Below, in pieces: positions 39,373 through 50,895 of a stretch of DNA of 64,000 bases. The stretch's first letter is position 1. Each line of letters starts with the position of its first letter. The notes beneath the pieces were generated by a model that saw nothing but the letters and a program-made list of their open reading frames with translations, ran no database searches and was not told the origin of the DNA. The stretch covers positions 5,501,356 to 5,565,355 of the forward strand of contig NC_057006.1 of assembly GCF_000002595.2 (NCBI RefSeq), written 5' to 3'. The position numbers were made by a program, and so were the translations under genes. Origin of the DNA: Chlamydomonas reinhardtii (taxonomy: Eukaryota; Chlorophyta; Chlorophyceae; Chlamydomonadales; Chlamydomonadaceae).

Positions 39373-42259
39373 CGGTGCACCGTACAGAAGATGGCATGGT
39401 CAAGACCGGTGTGGGCAGCAGCAGTCCGGCATTTCAGCGCGCCGGTTTATCTGGCAGCAGCGAAAACAGCTTTGCAGCGCCCACCAAATTGCCCCCTGGT
39501 CCCCAAAACCCCTCGGCCCACCGTGTATTGCACAGGCCTGCCGGCACCAGCACCATCTCTTCTAGCACCTCGTGGAAGCCGCGGCCCGTCACCGCCTCCA
39601 CCACCGCCCCCAGCACCTGCCGCAGCCACACAGCGCCAGAGTGTCATGCCGCAAGCCAGGGCGGCAGCATCAGGCGGGACGGAGGCCCATGGTGCCATTG
39701 GCTTTGGTGGTACGCCGCCGCCTTGAGGCCGTTCTCAACATCCAAGGTACCGCGCACCGCAACCCTTGCCGCGCATGCCCATACACACACATGCACACGC
39801 GCTATGTTTTCCTTGTGCTCTTTAACACATGCACACGGACACACCTGGTACCCGATCTCCGAGTACCAGAAGCGGCCGCCTGGCTCGCACGTGACATTGA
39901 TGCGGCCCATGGTGCGATGGGCGGACTCAGTCACAGTGATGTCGGCGGGCTGGGGGGTTACATTCATGGGGGGGGGGGGGTAAGGTGGGTTGGGGTTTCA
40001 CCAGGTCCTTCCGTAATACCTCAGATACTTAACTTACGCCTGCACTCAGCCCTGCAAGCCCCAACCGGTACGGTTGTGTCCACCACGCACTGCTCCCCCA
40101 ACCCCTCACCTGCAGCACAAGGTCATCTGTGTATGCATTGTCGTAACCCGCAGTGTGTGTGAGCAGGTGCGCAACCGTCATGCGACTGAGGTTGAGGGGG
40201 TTGACAGTGAATGCAGGCGTTGAGCAACAGGGGTCATGACTTAGTGGTGCAATGCTGGCCCGCGCATCCTGCGTCCTCTGTCTGTGCACATGCACAGGGT
40301 TGCCGCGAAGTGCTAGCACCAGCCACCAGGCGCATGCAATTCATGTGTTTCATGGCCGCCCCGCCCCGCGCCGCACCTGTACACGCCGTGGCCCCAGTGC
40401 GGCAGGTAAGTGTACACAGGCTCAGCCACCTCCAGCTGCCCCTCGTCCTGTTGCGTTGCGTTGCATTGTGTTCGGAGCTTGTGCGGCCCGAATACAATGC
40501 ATTACAGGGTCTGGGTTCGACCACGCGCAACTGCTATCGGGCGCTCACCGCCACTCCCATCGCACCCCGCCATCACCCTTTCCCTGCCGCCCCTGCCCGC
40601 CCGCACCTGCAGCGCCAGCACCGTCAGCGCCACCAGGGCCTTGGTCATGGAGCGCATGGGGAAGAAGCGCTCGCCGCCCCTGAAGCGGTCGTCAGCCTGG
40701 AACAGCCTGCACCAGCACAGGGAGGAAGGGAGGGAGGGTTGCATTCAGGATTGGTTAAGAAGTGCGGAGGGAGAGAGGCGATGTTTCCAGGTCCGCAGGT
40801 GGGGACCAGCACCACCGCGCTCGCCGCCGACATCAGCGCCCAGCTGGTTCGCTCTCCCAGTGTCCTCGCCCCCCACCTCTCGCGCGCTCGGCAGACTCAC
40901 ACATGCTCCGGGTACTGCACTGTCGCGTGGTGCTCCACCTCCTCCTCCTCCTCCACCGCTGCCACCGCGCCTTCAGCCTGGCCGGCCGCCTTCCCGTCCT
41001 GCTCGGCGCCGCCGCCGCTGGCAGCGGCGGCGGCGTTGTCATCGTAGTCCGCCGGCCAGGGCTGCAGCACCAGCGGGAGGCAGGCCCGGAAAAAAGCACC
41101 CTGGGGGTGGCCCAGACCCGCCTCAGGGCCCGGCCAGCTCTCCTCGGCGTCCGCGGGGTCGGGCAGGACGAGCGGGCCGCTGTGGGAGCTGCCGCTGTCG
41201 TTGTGGGCGGCGTCCCACTGCGCTCGGATCTGCAGTCACGGAGCGGCAAGGCGGCCGGGAGCGGAAGCGCACGGCAGGCACGTGCGCACCGGTTAAGTTG
41301 CATCCCCGGTTACTCCTAGCATTTGATGGGGAGCCCGCATTCACTTCCCGGTGTGCCCACTCCGCGCCTCCAGGCAGCTCCAGACCGCCAGGCCCCCTCA
41401 TGCCATTACAGTGATTGCGGCGGCGGCCGCCTGTTACCTGCTCCATGGCACAGGCGGTATCGTGAGGGCCGCGGCTGAAGAGCGGCAGCAGCCCGCGCGG
41501 AAGAGGCAGCAGCGGTGACCCGGCATCAAAGCCGAACATGAGCGAGTCCAACTCCCCAGGGTCAACGCCCATGTTTCCGCCACCTCCACCACTACCAGCA
41601 CCGCTCCCGCTGCGGGCGCCTGCGCCGGCAGCAGTCTTGTTGCCGCCGCCGGTCACGTTGGCAGCAGCGGCAAGCTGTCGGTTCATTTTGAAGTGGGAGC
41701 TAGGTCCCACGTCCTCAAGAAGAAGGAGGTTTGTGCGCACAAAGGACTCGAGCCGCGGAAACGATTGCCCGTTGCTGATACGCAGCTCATATGGTGCTGC
41801 ACTGACATTGCAGTTGCGGCTGAGCTTGCGGCGTGCGGCTTCCGTGCCCTTCTTGCGCGCGTTCGCCAGCCGCCGGCCTGTCCCGCTGCTGCCGCTTTTG
41901 CCACCGCCCTTCTTGCTGCGGCTACTGCTGCTGCTGCAGCCGCGGGCGCCGCCGGAGAAGGAGGAGGAGAGCGTGCCCGGGAGCTTCACCTGCTGGTGTA
42001 TTGCGACGTGTGCCGACACGTGCCCGTCCGGCAGCGACTTGAGCAAGGTGGTGGTGCTGAACAAGATTGTGTGCACGGCCACCAGACACGCAACGAGAAT
42101 GAAGACGTAGTTCTTTTTGATGTAGGTGCTCAGGTGGACGCCACCGCTGCTGCCATTCCCGCGGTGGTTGTGGCCATGGTTGTGGCCCTGCCCGGCGTGG
42201 AGGTGGGGTGGGGCCTGGTAGGTGGGCAGCAGCGCCTCGGGGTGATGCGCGGAGAACAT
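38038..42259 (-). CDS. Beta-lactamase-fold (class C/LACTB-like) membrane-anchored protein
   Basis: Nine exons: 42259-41438, 41229-40901, 40706-40607, 40447-40377, 40185-40110, 39949-39845, 39616-39510, 39338-38580, 38380-38038; 903 aa, all in phase. N-terminal His/Gly-rich ~45 residues, then one membrane helix (NYVFILVACLVAVHTILFS). The serine beta-lactamase/PBP fold follows: FFPMRSMTKALVALTVLAL with nucleophile S403 and K406 (SxxK); MTVAHLLTHTAGYDNAY; FWYSEIGYQ then VLGAVVEAVTG with Y495 but Glu where Y-x-N normally has Asn; IINYFSDVVPTHGPLIDN; WGDWGYGYGVWL. The final K/H-x-G motif is not clear. Large Ala/Gly/Lys-rich inserts (39260-38850) widen the fold. Eukaryotic members act as esterases, peptidases or scaffolds, not antibiotic resistance. 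N-x-S/T sites suggest the domain is non-cytosolic. Confidence 0.82.
39341..39372. repeat. (CGG)n microsatellite at an intron acceptor
   Basis: About eleven CGG units; on the gene strand the (CCG)n run leads straight into the CAG acceptor of exon 8 of the beta-lactamase-like gene. Confidence 0.85.
39799..39829 (+). repeat. Dispersed repeat B, copy 2, next to a CA tract
   Basis: Matches 15647-15678 over about 30 bases with two mismatches, again beside CA-rich sequence and inside an intron (intron 6 of the beta-lactamase-like gene). Confidence 0.65.
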
Positions 42260-43307
42260 GGGCCTCTGAAGACGGTGTCGTTACTGGAGTTGCGCGTGTC
42301 GAGGTATGGGGGCCGGCGCTTGGCCCGAGACCGATGAGAAACAAGTTGTCTAAAGGTTTGAATGTAATTTGAGTGTTGAAGTGTGAATGGCGCTGCCTTG
42401 GCGAGCTTCGATTAAAGCTCCGGAATCAACTGACAGAGGTGAGAAGGCAGGTTCTCGCCTTGAACTCTTAAAGCAAATGATGTCGAGGTTACTGTAGCAG
42501 GATTATGGAGTCGAGAGCTAAGCAAAGTCTGTTGTGGTCTAACAAATACCCGCGCAACATCCTTCCAACTTTGGTGAGTGCCAGGCTAGGCACAGGCTTC
42601 GTATTCAGTCAAATCTGCATATGTTGTAGTTCATTTGCGACCGATTCTATCCACGGCAAGTTGGGGAATCGGGGGCCGACTGGGAGGTACATTGAGATTG
42701 GGGTTGGGCAGACGGTGCCTGCGTGTGCCCCCCCACCCCTCCCCATCCTGCTCGTGATGATGGAAATCGGCAATCCTATCATGATTCGCCCCACATGGGT
42801 CAAAAGTTTCCTCTTGGCATCACCTTGGCGTTGTGAATGGCAGCGTGCTGGTGTTTCCAACATCGTTAGGCGCCCCGTATCTGCGAGGGGTCTTTTTGTA
42901 CCTGAGTGAACTAGCACACTACCTGAGCTGAGACAGTTGCTCTGCCCAAGCCGCAATGGGTCCTCGAACGGGGACGGGCAACAGCGTCCATGCGTGCCAC
43001 GAAACCCACGCGTCATCGAATGCAGGATACAAGGTACGCCAAGAAAGTGTTAAGTTAACTTATGCACACTGAGGATACCTTCTGCGTAAAGCCCCGCGCA
43101 AGACGCTATCAAGCATACTTCAATTCAGTCACATACGCCTTCCTGTTGTTGCCCCGAATTCCCTTCCAATTTAAAGCTATCAATAACGAAAGCGCTGTGA
43201 AACAATGACTAGAAGGCGAAAATAGGTTGACGGGCGACCTCTCGAAGTGGAAGTCGCTGCCTCTGACTGTCTCTGACTTTAGGGCGTAGTTTTAAGCCGA
43301 TTTCAAC
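42260..43307. promoter_or_regulatory. Divergent 5' region (beta-lactamase-like / ZMYND12-like)
   Basis: 1.05 kb between divergent starts, with AT-richer sequence at 42350-42520 and 43030-43230. No exon, tRNA or clear TATA box seen. The 134-codon frame at 42505 (+) has no recognisable features. Confidence 0.4.
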
Positions 43308-45949
43308 ATGGCGACCTTAACGTATACAGTGTTCTCCTTAGGCGAGGCGCAGCTCCATCAGTTGCACACCAGCAATGGCAAGGTGAGTGCGACGCCTGCG
43401 TCGTCAAGCTGCCTGTGCCATCGTGGGGAGCTGAAAATCTCTTCCTACTTCCACAGCTGTTCGTCATGGGTGAAGTGGCAGTGGAGCTATTCCAGGAGTC
43501 GCCCACGGCCTTCTTGCAAGTGGGTGGGGGTTTCACCAGTCTCAGTGTCACTGTGCACGCGGAGTTGTGCTGCAGTAGTCAACGGTAGCCGCAAAAGTAC
43601 TTGCATGTAGTGCTATCGCGTAATAGCTGGTGTTTCTATGCTAGACCGCAACGCTCGCCGGCTGAGAGCTTCCTCAGAGGGAAGGAACCACTTGGGGGTG
43701 AGGACACGGGGTAAGGACCCGCATGACACCATCAACACTACGACGCGGGCTCACGGGGACATTCCGTCCTTGCCGTCAACAACAGCTCCACCCTTAACCT
43801 CACCCTCACCACATGCCCTGTGTGCAGGAGCTCCGCAAGAACAAACTGCCCAAGCTCCAGTCCGCCAACCGCGATGTGCTGCACACCGTGGCTGAGCTGC
43901 ACCTGCCGGTGGAGAGCAGCGCCAACAGCCAGGGCGTGTGCCTGCTGCCGGCGGCCACGGTGGAGACACTGCTGGTGGACAAACGGCGAATGGAGCTGGT
44001 GCAGCCGTTCAAGCTGGCGCTGCTGAAGCTGGCGTCGCAGGTGCGCGGGGCTGCGGGGGGGGGGGGCGGCGGCGAGGGCAACGGAGTGGTTGAGGAGGGC
44101 AGGAAAGAGGGCAATGGACCGATGTGCCCGGTTGCAGAAAGGTCTGTGGAGTTGGGAACATGCCTGAGAATCTCGCCAAGAGGGGACGCGCTGGCTGTCA
44201 AGGCCCATGCGGTGAAACAAAGGTGCAGTCCCGGGCTCCAGCCGTGTAGCCGCAGAACCACCCGCACTCCTCAGCGCACACACACACACACACACACACA
44301 GTTATCATCTCTACAACACACGCACGTCACATAAGGACCTCGAGCAACCCCATGGTCGAGCTGCCATTCGTCCATCCACCCTCTGTCCTCCACCTGCCAC
44401 CTGCAGGAGGCCGCCCGGCTGATGGCCGCGGGCGAGTACGAGCTGGCTCTGCCTGTGGCGCTGGACGCGGTGCAGCAGGGCCAGGCGCTGTTCAAGCCCG
44501 CGCCCGCGCTGCAGCTGTTCCCGCTGTACCTGCTGGCGGCGCAGGTGGGGCGGCAGGGCGGGCCGGAGGGCGCAGCTGGGGGACCGGCAGGACGCACCTG
44601 AGTACAGGACGGATGTGAGAATATGGTCCAGCCGGGAGGCGGCGGCTATGCGCGACATGGGTGGCGGCGGACCAGTCCGCCCGAGCACACGCAGCGCGCG
44701 CCGCTGAGCTGCTGAGCCGCTGAAAGCTCACCCCTGCACTCCTCCCCCTCCCCGGCTCTCCACCCCCGGCCCCTCCCCCTTCGCTTTCACTTCTTAAACA
44801 ATCATATGAATGTAACTCCGCTGCAGGCCAACCTGGGCCTGCGGCGCGCCAAGCAGTGTGAGGACTTCCTGGCGCTGGCCTCCTGGCTGGCCATGAAGGA
44901 GCCGGGGCTGACCACCAGCATCATGAAGAGCCAGCTCAGCAGGCTGTACGGACAGCTGTACGCATTCCAGGTGTGCCCGGGGCGTGGTAGCTGGAGGCGT
45001 GGCGTGGGGTGGGGTGGGGTGGGGTGGGTCATGTCAACACAAAATGTGACACAGGCCGGTGTAGGCGCGTGTGGATGGGGTATGGGGGCGGGCCGTGGCA
45101 GGAATGGCCACGGTGTCATGGAGTGACGTAAGTGGGCGCAATGCAGGGCCGCGCCAGTAATCCATAGTGACACTGTGCTGCCATTGAATGACCGCCCCGC
45201 CCCTCCCTAACCCCTAACCCCTAACCCTTCCCCCCACGCCCTTTCCCCTTGCAGTCCAAGCACGCGGAGGCGCTGCACGCGTTCGCCGAGGACGTGTACT
45301 ACTGCTCGCTGGAGTACGGCCCCGAGGACGTGCGCACCAGCCTGGGCTACTACAACATGGGCAAGGTGGGCCGCTGCAGGAGGAGGAGCTGGGCCGGGAC
45401 CGGGCGGCAGCGGATGGGGGCCGTGCGCGCGCGTTTCCGTCTTCCATAACAAGTGCCTGATGCTTACTCACGGTGCTTACTGCGCCGCACACATTTCTGT
45501 TGTTGTTCTACTTTTAACACAAACATGATGGTGACGGATGCGCTCTGCAGGTGTTCCAGTCCTCGGCCGAGCTGGACAAGGCCGCCTCCTGCAACGACCA
45601 GGTGGTGGCCATCTGGGCCGCCGCACTGAACGCCGTGGTGCTGGGCCTGGCGGACGGCGGTGGAGCCGCGCAGCCCGCCGCGCTGCCCGTGGGCCGACTG
45701 CAGCTAATGGAGGTGGTGGACATGCTCACAGACATCGCCCGCAGCCGCGCCGCGGCGCTGGGCAGCGGGCACGTGACGGTGGGTGAGGCGCACCTGGTCA
45801 CGGCGCTGGCGTGCATACAGCTGGAGGAGCGCGGCCGCGCGGGCGAGGAGCTGGAGGCGGCGGCGGCGACGTTTGGGGAGGATGACGTGGAGCGGCTGCG
45901 GCTGGTGGAGATGGCGCGGGTGATGCTCAACGCGCTGACGGGCGGGTGA
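43308..45949 (+). CDS. ZMYND12: ZMYND12/TAX-1-like TPR protein, probably axonemal
   Basis: Seven exons: 43308-43382, 43457-43519, 43828-44040, 44407-44544, 44827-44970, 45255-45365, 45551-45949; 380 aa, every intron phase 0. From exon 4 the sequence tracks human ZMYND12: AAGEYELALPVALDAVQ, LQLFPLYLLAAQANLGLRRA, AEDVYYCSLEYGPEDVRTSLG, YYNMGKVFQSSAELDKAAS, IWAAALNAVV. These are TPR-like helix pairs. ZMYND12 and its trypanosome counterpart TAX-1 belong to the ciliary axoneme and are linked to inner-arm dynein and sperm motility. Odd: the N-terminal MYND zinc finger of the animal protein is missing; instead there are ~110 residues starting MATLTYTVFSLGEAQLHQLH with no Cys/His cluster. Start is the ATG in TTCAACATGGCG. 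Confidence 0.83.
45205..45227. repeat. Short telomere-like repeat in intron
   Basis: Three CCCTAA(C) units just before the acceptor of exon 6 of the ZMYND12-like gene. The unit is not the volvocine telomere type (CCCTAAAA). Confidence 0.6.
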
Positions 45950-46123
45950 GGCGGAGCGGCGGCGGTGGCGGCGGCGGCGGTGGCAGGCAGTACGGCGGTG
46001 TGGCAGTTTGGCAGTGTTGAGAGGGCGGCGTGCAAGGGGGGCGAGGAGTGGGCTTGGCGTTGTGGCGCAGCTGTGACCGGTTGCGGGTGTTGACTAATCC
46101 GCCGAGATAGGAATGTAGTTGGC

Positions 46124-46128
46124 TGTAA
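46124..46128 (+). terminator. Candidate poly(A) signal TGTAA (ZMYND12-like)
   Basis: TGTAA 175 bases past the stop codon. Confidence 0.5.
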
Positions 46129-46183
46129 GTTGCAGGCGTTAATGGTCCGATACCGATGCACAGCGGACCACCAGTCTAGCCCA

Positions 46184-46195
46184 TTACACTTTACA
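46184..46195 (-). terminator. Two adjacent candidate poly(A) signals (scramblase A)
   Basis: TTACACTTTACA on the plus strand gives two minus-strand TGTAA motifs about 715 bases past the stop codon. Confidence 0.35.
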
Positions 46196-46909
46196 GTGCC
46201 CCCCACAAGTGCGGCATGGCGCCATGGTGTACTAGGGCCATTCGTGGCTCTCGCCAATGCGGCGTCTCCACACGCGAACAATGGGTTGAGCTTGTGCCTT
46301 GCGTCTGCAATGGTCGGCCGCAAATGATGACAGCACGTGATTTGCTGTGTGAGTATGATAAAAGGGAGTGTTTATTCCTGTGGACCATGATGATGCAGCC
46401 CAGGACCGGCCGATCATCCTGCATTCCACCGAGCCATCCAGTACACGTACTCCAGGCGCCAGAAACGAGCAAGGTCCCAAGCTTGGTCCCAAGGTCGGAA
46501 GCTATAGTTTGAGCGCAGCGCTGACTGCGTGGCCACTATCATGATGGTCCAACACGGACGCACAGCGGACCGCCATCATGTCATGAAAGTATCATCAGTT
46601 CACAGCGTTAACACAGCGCGGACTGGTGACTGCAAAACACACATCAAGACACACTGCATCCTCACAACACACCGGCCGGACACCTACCGTACCAGTAACA
46701 CAGCACCACAGCACGCCTCACTTTCTGACCCTCTTCAGCAACCCCCCAATGCACGCGGTGCTCACAGCATTGCAATGCCAACACGCGACCTCCTGCAGTG
46801 CTTGCCAGCTGGCGATCTTCCCTCCCTCTCCTCCCCTCTCCGCTCCTCACGCATGCGTTCCTCCGTCTCATCAGCCCAGCCCAGACTGCTCCACCACAAT
46901 CTACCCTCA

Positions 46910-49233
46910 TCAGTTGTTGTCATTGTTCTCGCCGCCTTTCCTGCTGAACAACGCATACTCCACCGACAGCACGCCCACAAGCAGCGCCAGGCGCTCCTGG
47001 TGGCTGGAGCCCGGCGGGAAGGTCAGCACGTAGTTGCTGAAGTCAAACACACAGCGGCAGCAGTCGCCGCTGCCGCCCCCGCCGTACGTCTTCTGCACCG
47101 CGTTTATCAGTTTGCCGTCCGGCGACACCACGTCAATGAAGAGGTTGGGTTTGCAGCAGGTGGCGCCGCAGCAGTTGTTGACGCGGCCGCAGCAGCACGT
47201 GGGCGCCACGAGCGAGTACTTGTGCACCAGGCTCTCGCGCGTGGCCCCCATCATGACCTTGTGTGTGTAGGTGCAGGTGCAGCACTGCTGGTAGCACATG
47301 CCGCAGTAGCTGTCGGCCTCCTCCACAACCTGGGACACGCGGAAAGAAAGGGAGTAAGGGACTAGAACATTACGGCATGTGAGGGAGCGGCCGGTCTACA
47401 CGGAGCGGCCGGTGGCCGTAGAGAGCAACACAGCCCTGTGCCGTGCCCAGCAAAACCTTTGGTACACGCCTGTGTGCGCTTCCGATTCTCACCATGCCGA
47501 TCTGCTGCCCCCTGCTCTTGATGGTCATCTCCAGGGGGCAGCAGCACCCAGCACCCATCTTGCAGGGGCGCTCCACGGTCACGGCCTCGGTGTTTCCCTC
47601 ATACATATGCAGCTGCAGCGCGCGCAGGTTCAGGCCGCCAAACGCCGCCAGGCACACGCGCAGGCAACATGAGGAGTCCTCCTGCACAAACATGACCTGT
47701 GGAGGGTTCGGGGGTGTGACCCTTGGTCAGGTGCCTCGGCGCGACTGCTGCATCGCGGTAGCTGCGGAAACCCCAGCCAAGCGCAAGGGCTCTCGAACAC
47801 AAAGCCCCGTCACCCGATACACACTTACGCCCCATGCCCCGACCCGACCCCACCCGAGCTCCCTGGCCTCCATCCTCTCCAATACCCATGAGACAACCTA
47901 CTCTTCTTCTCCCCACCTCGTCCTCCTCTTCCCAACCCTGCCGCAACCCTGCAGCGCCCATCCCCGCCCCCGCCTCCCCCGCCTCCCGCCTCCCGCCCCC
48001 ACCTCGGGCAGCATGTCCACCTCCTTGCTGCTGGGCGCCCACGTGCCGGGCTGGTTGGGCTCCGTGGCGGCCCGCACGTGGCCGGGCAGCGCCCGCACGT
48101 GGTACTTGTTGGCTGCCTCGTAGGCGCCGCCAACACGCGCCATCACCGCGTCCACCACCTGCGTCGTCTCCTTGATCACCACGCCAGGCAACGCCTCCAG
48201 GTTCCCGGCGTACCCGCCCGCCGCCGCCATCGCCTGCTGCCCCGGCGCCTGCATGACGCCAGCTGCTGCGCCCGGCTGCATGCCCCCCGGAGCCCCGGCA
48301 GGAGCGGAGCCCACCATGTTGGCGGCCATAACACCGGCGCCTGCCGCGCCGCCGCCGGCCATGCCCTGGCCATAGTAACCCGCCGCTGCCCCGCCGGCGC
48401 CGTAGCCCATGGCACCTGGGTTAAGCCCCATGGCCGCCTGCTGCTGGGGCGTCATGTAGGCGGCGGCAAGCACGGCCGGGGGCGCCGCCGGTGCCTGCAG
48501 CGCCGCCTGCGCGGCGGCCTCGCGCATCAACTGCTGCTGCTGCTGCGCCAGGGCGAAGTACTGCTGCTGAGCCACGGTGGCGGCGGTGGCAGCAGAGGCG
48601 GCTGTGGCGGCGGCGACGTCGGGTGAGAGTGACGGCGCCGCGTAGCCGGTGGTGGCGAAGCCCGCTGTTGCGGGCGGCACCGGCGCGAGCGGGTGCGGCT
48701 GCTGTGGCACCTGCGGCGCCACGAGCGCCGGCTGCTGCAGCTGCTGCGACGCACGAAGCGCGGCGTAGACTGCGCCCTGAGGCGGTCCGGCTTGTTGCTG
48801 GTACGGCAGGAGCGGCTGCGGCGGGGCGCTGTATCTGGAGTAGGCAGGTACGAGTGCGGGAAGGGGGCCGGGGCCGGTTGTCGGCTGGCCGCATGCGGTG
48901 TTGCAGCGGGCCGCATGGCGCCAAAGGATGCGTGGATGGGTGGAATCCCGGGGGAGTGAGGGCCCGCCCGGCAGCTTAAGACACCACACACAGTCTTGCC
49001 CAGAGGCCAATAACTTACCCGCTATAGGCCCTTCCAGCTGGAGAGAGCGGTGACGCCGGCTGTGGCGACCCCGCTCCCCCAGCGCTGGGGTAATACTGCT
49101 GCCTGATAGGCGGCAGCGGAGCTAGCTGCGCCCGGTTCTGCTGATACTGCTGCTGGTACTGCTGCAACTGCTGCTGGTATTGTTGCTGCATCAGCGCGGC
49201 TTGGTGAGCCGCTGTTTGCGGGCTATACGCCAT
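46910..49233 (-). CDS. Phospholipid scramblase family protein A (long Gln/Ala-rich N-terminus)
   Basis: Four exons: 49233-49019, 48834-48003, 47696-47493, 47329-46910; 556 aa, in phase. The first ~255 residues are a Gln/Ala/Pro/Gly-rich disordered arm (poly-Gln blocks at 49140-49190 and 48535-48555). The scramblase domain follows (about 260-545): GNLEALPGVVIKETTQ, FVQEDSSCCLRVC, LNLRALQLHMYEGNTEAV, ERPCKMGAGCCCPLEM, the Cys-rich SYCGMCYQQCCTCTYTHK, NNCCGATCCKPNLFIDVVSP, and the C-terminal helix LALLVGVLSVEYALFSRK matching the family's last hydrophobic segment. Scramblase-family proteins are membrane-associated, palmitoylated on Cys clusters, and some bind calcium; lipid movement by this family is debated. 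Tandem paralogue of the next gene upstream. Confidence 0.87.
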
Positions 49234-50877
49234 AGCGAACTTGCGACAAAATGCTAGTTGCAAATGTAAAAGCGACTGCTTCCACACTCTTTCAGCTTTC
49301 AAAATTGAGATATTTCACGCTAAGTAGCATATACAAAGTGCTCAGGGAGGAAACATACCGCTTGAAGCAGCTTGAAACTTTCAACTTTTGCTTTCGACTT
49401 CGACCTGGTCATATGCTATGCAGCCAATCATGCATATGCAAAGTGCAACGGGAGCTGCAATTATGTGCAGACGCCCTTTAGAAAAATGGCATGGTGGCCA
49501 AACTGATGGCAAAAGTGTGTCACGCAGGACCGCAATTGCGCTCTTGATTGGCCCAAACGGGACAGCACGCTGGCTTTGACCAGCGAGGAGAAGCCCTTAT
49601 GGGTGGATGGGCGATCTGGCAAAAGAGTGCCCAGACCTGACTGGGTTTGCCGCCCGCGCGGTGACGCAGGGTGACGCCTGTACGTGGCCATCGGCCCTCA
49701 CCCGGGGACAAGTTCCCTCGCTGCGCCCACGCAACGCCTCTAGTCTGAGGCCGCAAGCATCTACCTCATCTCCCGGACATTGCCTGGATCGCTTCGCCCA
49801 GGGGGCACAGCACAGAAAGCTAGGTAAGGGGCAGGCCCAGCACGGAACGTTTCGAGGAGGCACAGCACAGCAGTTTTTGAAGTGGAGAAAGTCTTATGGG
49901 GGGCGTCTGCGCAAGTAGTCTGTGCGTAAGCAGTGCGTTTCTGAGCGAGTAATCACCACCGGCGCAGCAGGGGATAAGCAATTGACGAGGCCATGATGTC
50001 TCACAAGGCGGATTCTTACACGCGGGATTGAATGACCACTCGAAGGGTCCTCACGAGTGTCAGTGTGGCACCCGCCGTGCGGGTCCCGTGTGTGTCGCCG
50101 TGGCGTTCCGTTGCGCCCGGCGGGGACCGCTGCGCCCCGCCACACGCATCATCACTACCAACATTCGCACATGCACCTACTGGACATGCGCAAACCTTAT
50201 GAATGCGTGCACAGGCAAATGAAGCAAGATATACTAAAGCAAGGAATGGGCCGCAGCTAGCTTTCAACCTGCGTGGCCCCCTGCACTCAAAACCTGCATG
50301 CATCACTGAAGCCCTGAGCCAGTGCACCCCAGCTCTGAAAAGTGCAACGCATGTATGTGCAGTGTGTGCTTCGGCAGTGCGCTAATTACCCAAGCTCCAC
50401 GGCTACAAACCACAATAAGGACACACCACGAGTCAAAGGCATTCGACTGTATGACCCCCACACGAAAAGCAGGTATAACCCGGTCAACCAACTTGCTATT
50501 CCTCTCCTGTTCTTGGATCTCACATATGCGTGCACTTAATGCAACTCATAACTCGATACGCTCACAAAAGAATGTAATGCCAGGTGCTGCCGCTGGGCAG
50601 CCAAGTCCTGTCTCCTTACCATCACCAAATGTGCCATTCGTGCCATTCCCCATCAACAATGACGAAGAGCCCGCTCGACTATCCAGGTTGGAATTCAGTA
50701 CACAAGTTCTACACAAAGGCTCGGAAGAAGCCCATGATAGATGCGGCCGCGTCACCACCTGCCCTGTCCTGTCACCAATGCGGGCAGTGGCGCCTTGCCA
50801 GCACGGCTACTTGTGCATGAAGCATGGGGACGTCGCTACGGCACGGGCGCGCACAGCAGCCCCTGGCGACATGGAAG
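49234..50877. other. Intergenic between scramblase paralogues, 1.6 kb
   Basis: Promoter of scramblase A and 3' UTR of scramblase B. AT-richer near 49250-49450 with several GCATATGC-like palindromes. Minus-strand TGTAA at 50016-50020. No coding exon recognised. Confidence 0.45.
50016..50020 (-). terminator. Candidate poly(A) signal TGTAA (scramblase B)
   Basis: TTACA on the plus strand about 860 bases beyond the predicted stop in the 18-base terminal exon. Confidence 0.3.
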
Positions 50878-50895
50878 CTAGTTGTTCTCATCACC
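50878..50895 (-). other. Predicted 18-nt terminal exon of scramblase B
   Basis: Acceptor GATGCAG|GGT, coding GDENN and a stop, in phase with the donor AAG|GTACGT at 51315. It mirrors GGENNDNN at the end of paralogue A. Confidence 0.6.

Larger units (their letters stand above)
45950..46909. other. Convergent intergenic
   Basis: 3' UTRs of the ZMYND12-like gene (+) and scramblase A (-). TGTAA on the plus strand at 46124-46128; two minus-strand TGTAA at 46184-46188 and 46191-46195. No coding signal. Confidence 0.5.

Noticed and set aside
40410-41414. 334-codon open frame on the plus strand
   Set aside because: Antisense to the beta-lactamase-like exons with SxxK; no domain of its own.
38038-42259. 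Antibiotic-resistance beta-lactamase acquired from bacteria
   Set aside because: Nine introns, host-like base use and large algal-type inserts mark an established nuclear gene of the LACTB/esterase kind.
45205-45227. Remnant of a true telomere
   Set aside because: Only three units, CCCTAAC not CCCTAAAA, and inside a normally spaced intron.
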